A stretch of DNA of 64,000 nucleotides from DATHBD01 sp035296325 (GTDB lineage: Bacteria; Actinomycetota; Actinomycetes; Mycobacteriales; Micromonosporaceae). Within the stretch, counting starts at the first letter, position 1. Each line of letters starts with the position of its first letter. Both the position numbers and the translations under genes were made by a program. Positions 59,816 through 64,000 of this stretch are shown here, in pieces. The notes under the pieces are model-generated. The model did not search any database, was not told the DNA's origin, and saw only the letters and a list, made by a program, of their open reading frames with translations. Location of the stretch: positions 66,712-130,711 of the forward strand of contig DATHBD010000073.1 in NCBI GenBank assembly GCA_035296325.1, read 5' to 3'.

Positions 59816-60163
59816 CCCCGACAAAGTTGTCGCGGATCGTGGACGACCTCGAATCGATCGTCCTCCTCGACGTCGGAGGTGAAGCGGGCCCGAAGGTGAC
59901 GGCGCCGTCCCACCAACCGACGGCCTCCTGCAGGCCGGTTCCGTCGAAGCTCTCCTCGTACACCTACGCCTCCTGCCCCTCGTCCGACCCTGCGCCTGGG
60001 CGAGGAACGCCCGCGCGACAGCCCGGCAACCCCTGCGAGGAGTCTGCGGGAGGATCCGGTTCACCGTCACCGGCAAGCCGACTACCCACACGTTCGCCGC
60101 TGCCCCCATTGTTGGAAGCGGGCGGGCGGACCGACGCAGTCATGGGTCGGGTTGGCGTCCTGG
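59816..60163. other. Gap between lysR and the propeller protein gene
   Basis: About 350 bases. The only frame with normal residue use is on the minus strand from about 59963 (MYEESFDGTGLQEAVGWWDG...), which would run into the 3' end of lysR. It has no recognisable family and a weak start. It may be a gene remnant. Nothing else is supported. Confidence 0.35.
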
Positions 60164-61237
60164 TCAGAAGCCGCGGGTGGCGGCGATGCGGGAGAGCCCG
60201 GCCGTGGACCCGAGCTGGATGGAGACCGCTGGTGGCAGGCCTGCGGCGGCGACGCGTCGGGTGACGCGTCCGGTGTGGATGTGCACCACTTCGATGGTGT
60301 CCGGCACCTCGTCGTCGGTGACTGCCAGCCGGACGACGTGCCGGTTGTCGTACCAGCCGAGCAGGGGATGCGCGGTGTGGATGGTCGCGACGACGCGGCG
60401 CGCGCGGAGGTCGTACACGCGGGGCAGTTTGTCGTTGGTCAGTTCACCCGGCCCGAAAGGGCGCGCGGGTTCCAGAATCACGTATCGGCGCGACGGGGAG
60501 TACGCCTCGGCGCCGTAGACGAATCCATCTGCGCCGCTACCCAGCATCGGGCCGGGCGTGCCGTCGGGGTTGAGGTACTGGGCGAGGGCGGACGGCATCT
60601 GCGGGTCGGCGCCGCGCACGCTCACGACGTAACGGCGCGAGTCGGCCGCCCACCCGGCGGTGCAGATGTCGCAGGCGAGTGCGACCGGGGTGTGCCGCAG
60701 CCGCCCGGTGGCGACGTCGTAGCGGTGCACGGTGAATTGCCGGGTGTTCTTGTCCAGGGTGGTGGTGAGCAGGGCGGTGCCGTCGGGGGACCAGTGCAGC
60801 GTCCCCGGGGGCAGGTCGATGGGTCGTAGGGCCTGCTCACCGTCGCGGAGCAGCGCCCCGCGCTCGGCAAGGGCATACTTCGCCTCCCCGTCGAACTGCT
60901 CCACCACGACGGTGCGCCCGTCGGGACTGAGCTGCAGGTAGGAGTAGGGCAGCGCGCGGTAATCGCCGGTGGTGGGATCGAGCAGGTAGGACTCCTCCTG
61001 ACGGGCCGTGACCAACGCCTGGATCGCCACCGGCCCGCCGCCGGGTTGGGGAAAGACCGCTGGCGGGGTCGGGGACACGGCGGGGTGCCCGCCGTCGGAT
61101 TCGGTGGCATGGCTTACCACGGTGCCGGCAGCGCCGAGTGCCGTGACCGTTGCCGCGACGGCGAGCATTCGGGCGCCGGCGCCCCGGAATCGTCCCGCCG
61201 GGTGGCGCGGTGCAGTGTGGTGGGGGGTGCGGAGCAT
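60164..61237 (-). CDS. Secreted or membrane-anchored TolB/WD40-like propeller protein
   Basis: A 357-residue protein. The ATG at 61237 has AAAGG upstream; the N-terminus carries one hydrophobic segment (MLAVAATVTALGAAGTVVSHA) acting as signal or anchor. The rest shows TolB-type blades: YLQLSPDGRTVVVEQFD, LHWSPDGTALLTTTLDKN, AGWAADSRRYVVSVRG, AYSPSRRYVILEPA. A Cys pair (ACDIC) may form a disulfide. It lies downstream of a sigma-factor operon but past a hairpin, so it may be co-regulated rather than co-transcribed. The function is unknown. Confidence 0.7.
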   Translation of the reverse strand: MLRTPHHTAPRHPAGRFRGAGARMLAVAATVTALGAAGTVVSHATESDGGHPAVSPTPPAVFPQPGGGPVAIQALVTARQEESYLLDPTTGDYRALPYSYLQLSPDGRTVVVEQFDGEAKYALAERGALLRDGEQALRPIDLPPGTLHWSPDGTALLTTTLDKNTRQFTVHRYDVATGRLRHTPVALACDICTAGWAADSRRYVVSVRGADPQMPSALAQYLNPDGTPGPMLGSGADGFVYGAEAYSPSRRYVILEPARPFGPGELTNDKLPRVYDLRARRVVATIHTAHPLLGWYDNRHVVRLAVTDDEVPDTIEVVHIHTGRVTRRVAAAGLPPAVSIQLGSTAGLSRIAATRGF

Positions 61238-61317
61238 GATGTGCCTTTCCGGTGGGGCCGCCTGCGATGGCGGAGTCATGGGTGTAACGCAGTGGGAGTG
61301 CTGGCGGGTTGCCGATC

Positions 61318-61340
61318 ACGGCGGCGTCCGGAGCCGCCGT
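61318..61340 (-). terminator. Hairpin after the sigma-factor operon
   Basis: ACGGCGGC (61318-61325) pairs with GCCGCCGT (61333-61340) around a 7-base loop, about 65 bases past the stop at 61405. A second GC hairpin-like run follows at 61347-61367. Confidence 0.5.
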
Positions 61341-61404
61341 AACGGCACCGGGCGCCGGGCCCCCGGAAGGTGCGGGCTTGGCCGCGGTGCGGTGGGCGCG
61401 ATTG

Positions 61405-62181
61405 TCAGGGGTAGAGCACCAGGGCCGGGTGGCGGGCCAGGGTGATGAGTCCGTCTATGGTCAACGGCAGGTCAGGCCGGGTGGCTGGTGCGGTGTCGGC
61501 TGCGGACTCGACCCGGTTGGCCGCCGTGGCCACGACCACGGTTGCGCCGGTGTGCGCGTACACCGTCGCGGTGTGCGCCCCGTTTGGCTCGACCCCGAAG
61601 TCGTAGACCTCGATGATGGTTGCGCTGCCCGGCTCGGTCCGGCAGGACGCCTTGGCATGCTTCTCGGCGCACCGGGCGATGATCTCGGCGGGAGGAGTGG
61701 TGGCCCGCATGACCGCCACGCTGAGACTGCCGATGCCCTCGGTGTCGACGACCGTTGCGTACGCTGAGATCTCGTTGCCTTGGACCCTGGCCACCAGGGG
61801 CTTCGTGCCCACGCGGGCCTCGGCAGGGCGGAATGTCGCCTTGGGCATCAGCTCGGTCGTGGCCTCCTCCAGGTAGCAGGTGACCCGGGCGGCGGCCGCC
61901 GCCGGGTCCCGCAGCGGAGTCCCGGCGGCCAGCACGTCGGGGCACTGCAGACTCGCCACCTCATGACCTGCCTGCTCCACGGCTGCCGGACGGTGCGCCA
62001 GCAGCGCGCCTCCGCCAGCCGCCACCACCAACAGTGACAACGCCGCGCCGGCAGCGCTCAGAGACCGGCGGCGGCGGGCTTTGCGACCCGTGTGAATGAG
62101 CCCGGCGCTGGACAGCGTCAGTGGGGGTTCGCCCTGGGTAACGTGGGCGCGAAGGGCGTCGCGGATGAGAATGTCGTCCAT
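61405..62181 (-). CDS. Single-TM protein, probable sigma-factor partner
   Basis: A 258-residue protein: a short cytoplasmic N-terminus (MDDILIRDALRAHVTQGEPPLTLSSAGLI, then an Arg-rich patch), one membrane segment (LSAAGAALSLLVVAAGGGALLA) and an extracytoplasmic domain of about 190 residues with four Cys residues (LQCPDV, VTCYLEE, IARCAEKH, ASCRTEP) likely to pair. The gene starts two bases after the stop of the sigma-factor gene. Topology and position fit the membrane proteins that accompany SigE-family sigma factors and may hold them inactive, although there is no zinc-binding anti-sigma motif. Confidence 0.75.
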   Translation of the reverse strand: MDDILIRDALRAHVTQGEPPLTLSSAGLIHTGRKARRRRSLSAAGAALSLLVVAAGGGALLAHRPAAVEQAGHEVASLQCPDVLAAGTPLRDPAAAAARVTCYLEEATTELMPKATFRPAEARVGTKPLVARVQGNEISAYATVVDTEGIGSLSVAVMRATTPPAEIIARCAEKHAKASCRTEPGSATIIEVYDFGVEPNGAHTATVYAHTGATVVVATAANRVESAADTAPATRPDLPLTIDGLITLARHPALVLYP

Positions 62182-62183
62182 CG

Positions 62184-62681
62184 TCAGACCTCCTTCGTGA
62201 GCAGGGACGGCGACAGGGCAGCGCGCAGGGCCCGCACCCCGCGTGCCGTCTGGCTCTTGACGGTGCCTTCAGCGACGCCCAGCAGGACCGCCACCTCGGC
62301 TACCGGTAGGTCTTCCAGGTGGCGCAACACCACTGCTGCGCGCTGCTGTGCGGGCAGGCCGGCCAGAGCGCGACTCAGGTCCACCGCCTGTGACGGGTCG
62401 GTGGACGGCGCCGCCCGATCAGGGGGCGAGGCTGAAACAGCCTCCCGGCGCCGGTTACGCCGGTCGCTGAGAAACGCGTTCACCAGGGTTCGCCGCGCGT
62501 ACGCGTCCACCGTCTCCGTGCGGATGCGCCGCCAGTGCCGGTAGAGCTGCAGGAACGTGGCCTGGACCAGGTCATCGGCCCGGTGCCAGTCACCGCACAA
62601 CCCATATGCCAGACGGCGCAGCGCTGTGCCTCGTGCCGCGTAGTACTCCGCGAAGTCGTGTTCCCAGTCGGCGTCGGCCAT
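62184..62681 (-). CDS. SigE-family (ECF-type) RNA polymerase sigma factor
   Basis: A 165-residue protein of the TIGR02983 type. Region 2 is RRLAYGLCGDWHRADDLVQATFLQLYRHWRRI; region 4 is LPAQQRAAVVLRHLEDLPVAEVAVLLGVAEGTVKSQTARGVRALR with its helix-turn-helix. It directs polymerase to a small regulon. The next gene, two bases downstream, encodes a single-TM protein that may control it. The inverted repeat upstream (62745-62760) could be a control site. Confidence 0.92.
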   Translation of the reverse strand: MADADWEHDFAEYYAARGTALRRLAYGLCGDWHRADDLVQATFLQLYRHWRRIRTETVDAYARRTLVNAFLSDRRNRRREAVSASPPDRAAPSTDPSQAVDLSRALAGLPAQQRAAVVLRHLEDLPVAEVAVLLGVAEGTVKSQTARGVRALRAALSPSLLTKEV

Positions 62682-62744
62682 CGCAACCCCCTCTCCCGTG
62701 ATCCGCCCTATCTACTCCGGAGCAACGGTGGGGGTTCAGCCGTC

Positions 62745-62760
62745 TTGAAACAAATTTCAA
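62745..62760. repeat. Inverted repeat TTGAAA-CAAA-TTTCAA
   Basis: Six-base perfect arms separated by four bases, 64-79 bases upstream of the sigma-factor start codon. It is an AT-rich island in GC-rich DNA, suitable as an operator or promoter element. The role is unknown. Confidence 0.45.
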
Positions 62761-63085
62761 TCACGACGCGCCGAGCCACCTCAGCCGACTCGCGCGCACC
62801 CGACTGCCCGGTACAGGGGGTTGGGGCCGCAGTTTCAACTCCGAGGCGACTCAGCGGCAGTACGGGCTGACGCGATGACAGTGTCGGCCGACGGCTGCGC
62901 GCACGGTGTCCCCCGCTGCACCGACCGGGTGTCGTGGAGCGGCGAGCACGGCAGCTGGGTACCAACCTGGAGCTGCCGCCCACCGAGGGCGCCGACGGCG
63001 CAAGCTTCGCCACAGCGGTTCCCGAGCCGGGCTGCCGCGTTGGCCGACTGCAACCCGGTGCCGCAACCTCCTCACCGCCGCCGGG
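62761..63085. other. Gene-poor stretch next to transposase remnant
   Basis: Several open frames of 60-140 codons exist on both strands, but none has normal residue use or a family match. The DNA is probably scrambled remains of the transposase gene plus the upstream region of the sigma operon. Confidence 0.35.
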
Positions 63086-63271
63086 CGCGAGCAGCAGATA
63101 CACCACTACCCGCGACGGCAGATCCCGCACTCGCCGCTGCGTACGCAACGTCTGGGCGAGCACCGCATCGATCATCTCGAACGGCACCTGCTGAGTCAGC
63201 TCACCCAGATGACCCGGCGCGAACGGCCCGGCCGCGACCCGCACCACACGCGTAATGACAGACTGAACCAA
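63086..63271 (-). pseudogene. Truncated IS4-family transposase, N-terminal part only
   Basis: The minus-strand frame from a TTG at 63271 reads VAAGPFAPGHLGELTQQVPFEMIDAVLAQ, then RRVRDLPSRVVVYLLLA. This is the N-terminal domain of IS4-type transposases (PF13006: GxLGELTxxxPxExVDxVLAxT...RxLPSRxxVYxxLA). Similarity ends at about residue 62; the DDE catalytic domain is absent and the frame continues in nonsense sequence. It is a dead relic. Confidence 0.75.
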
Positions 63272-63334
63272 CAGCGGGACTCCCGGCGGTAAGGCATGTC
63301 TTGGCGGACGTACCTCTCTACCGGAGTCCCGCTG
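63272..63334. repeat. Inverted repeat flanking the transposase start
   Basis: CAGCGGGACTCC (63272-63283) and GGAGTCCCGCTG (63323-63334) are perfect 12-base arms. With small bulges the stem extends inward (CGGCGGTA with TACC). It lies directly upstream of the remnant's start and could be part of the element's end or a hairpin limiting its translation. Confidence 0.5.
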
Positions 63335-63399
63335 CCCACAACCGCACCAACACGCCCACTTGACTGATCACCACCACCCTTAACTACCCGGCATTGGGG

Positions 63400-64000
63400 C
63401 TAGAGGATGCCGTCTCGGGCGGCGGCGTAGATGGTCGGTACGCTCGGTGAGAAGCCGAGTTCCCGGATGAGGGTGCCGTCGAGGTGCCCGAACCATGGGT
63501 TGGTCAGCGGTTCGGCGGACCCTTCGATCGGGTGCCCGGCGAGGCGGGCCATCTCGTAGATGGTGACGGGGGCGCCGTCGGTGACGTTGACGATCCGGCC
63601 GTCCATCACCCCGGTCAGCGCGAGGCGCACGGCGGCTGCGATGTCGCGGTGGTGCGCCACGGCGTAGGTCTGCGCGGGGTGCATGCCGAACTGCGGGGCG
63701 AAGGTGTGGATGGACGCGAGGTGACCGTCGCCCTCCCCGTACACGAACGGTAGTCGCAGGACCGCCCAGGTCAGGCCGCTGTCGCGGAGCAGTTGCTCGG
63801 CCGCCACCTTGCTCGCCCCGTAGGCGGTTTTCGGTGAGCACTCGTCGGTTTCCAGCGCCGGGCGCGTGGCGTCCGCGTTGTAGACGTTGCCGGTGCTGCT
63901 CATGACGAACCGGGCGTTCGGTGCGTGTTCCTTCACGGCGGCGATCAGGTTGCGGGTGCCGTCGCGGTTCGCGCGCCAGATCGCGTCCTCGTCCCGCGTG
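63400..64000 (-). CDS. NAD-dependent epimerase/dehydratase, 5' end cut by window edge
   Basis: The frame is open to the last base, so the N-terminal Rossmann part (with GxxGxxG) lies outside. Visible are ARFVMSSTGNVYNAD (catalytic Ser/Thr region), the active-site Tyr-x3-Lys in TAYGASKVAAEQLL, LRLPFVYGEGDG, and HHRDIAAAVRLALTG near the substrate. These are features of extended short-chain sugar-nucleotide epimerases (PF01370). A GTG at 63936 is internal, since upstream codons read RDGTRNLIAAV, conserved in the family. The substrate is unknown. Confidence 0.88.
   Translation of the reverse strand, partial: TRDEDAIWRANRDGTRNLIAAVKEHAPNARFVMSSTGNVYNADATRPALETDECSPKTAYGASKVAAEQLLRDSGLTWAVLRLPFVYGEGDGHLASIHTFAPQFGMHPAQTYAVAHHRDIAAAVRLALTGVMDGRIVNVTDGAPVTIYEMARLAGHPIEGSAEPLTNPWFGHLDGTLIRELGFSPSVPTIYAAARDGIL

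Noticed and set aside
59727..59963. A 78-codon minus-strand frame with natural-looking residues
   Set aside because: It overlaps the 3' end of lysR, has no clear ribosome site and no family; mentioned only as a possible remnant.
62708..63271. A 187-codon minus-strand frame taken as a whole gene
   Set aside because: Only the first 62 codons match a family (IS4 transposase N-terminus); the remainder is low-complexity nonsense, so only a remnant is reported.

Overview
The window is high-GC chromosomal DNA from a filamentous actinomycete, most likely of the Micromonosporaceae (Micromonospora/Actinoplanes type). This rests on codon use, the many GTG and TTG starts, the dense set of secreted plant-polysaccharide enzymes, and actinobacterial families such as FxSxx-COOH, SigE-type sigma factors and SCO5389-like proteins. 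No rRNA, tRNA, CRISPR array or intact mobile element was seen. Both edges cut genes: an AAA+ ATPase on the left and an NAD-dependent epimerase on the right.

Region by region. (1) 1-15.7 kb: AAA+ ATPase; a Tat-exported PL4 rhamnogalacturonan lyase; a 1469-residue secreted polymorphic toxin with ALF repeats, an Ala-rich coiled coil, a HINT protease domain and a novel-looking tip, followed by its probable immunity gene; a PL10 pectate lyase; a large fusion of a GH140-like apiosidase, a ricin lectin and a DUF1593 domain; a VOC protein; a DUF4328 membrane protein. (2) 16.1-25.3 kb: a complete FxSxx-COOH (Fxs) operon. It holds precursor FxsA ending in Phe-Gln-Ser-Ala-His, the radical SAM/SPASM-HExxH maturase FxsB, an AAC(3)-type acetyltransferase, FxsC, the STAND-like ATPase/TPR protein FxsT, and a two-TM protein. 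(3) 25.4-37.8 kb: alpha/beta hydrolase, amidohydrolase, CBM2-PL11 rhamnogalacturonan lyase, a HAF-like secreted protein, an AraC/aldo-keto reductase pair, an AztD-like zinc metallochaperone with a Zur-like operator, and a beta-helix/ricin enzyme. (4) 37.8-45.1 kb: azoreductase with divergent MarR regulator; ABC transporter; a divergent GAPDH paralogue; two glycosyltransferases. (5) 45.1-56.5 kb: two GGDEF-EAL proteins, one translationally close to an orphan solute-binding lipoprotein; a leaderless ATPase/SCO5389/LLM-oxidoreductase operon; a MarR remnant; a MerR-PP2C fusion; a GNAT. (6) 56.7-64 kb: an MFS/SDR operon divergent from LysR, a SigE-family sigma factor operon, an IS4-type transposase remnant, and the truncated epimerase.

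Two themes link genes. Five secreted enzymes (PL4, PL10, GH140-DUF1593, CBM2-PL11, beta-helix) would attack pectin and rhamnogalacturonan. Three of them carry ACCGGT-centred palindromes just downstream of, or at, predicted start sites, and a fourth has a related imperfect palindrome inside its promoter, which suggests one shared repressor encoded elsewhere. The Fxs operon is a peptide-modification system whose product and purpose are not established, and it is the most interesting part of the window. Strong hairpins mark most gene ends.
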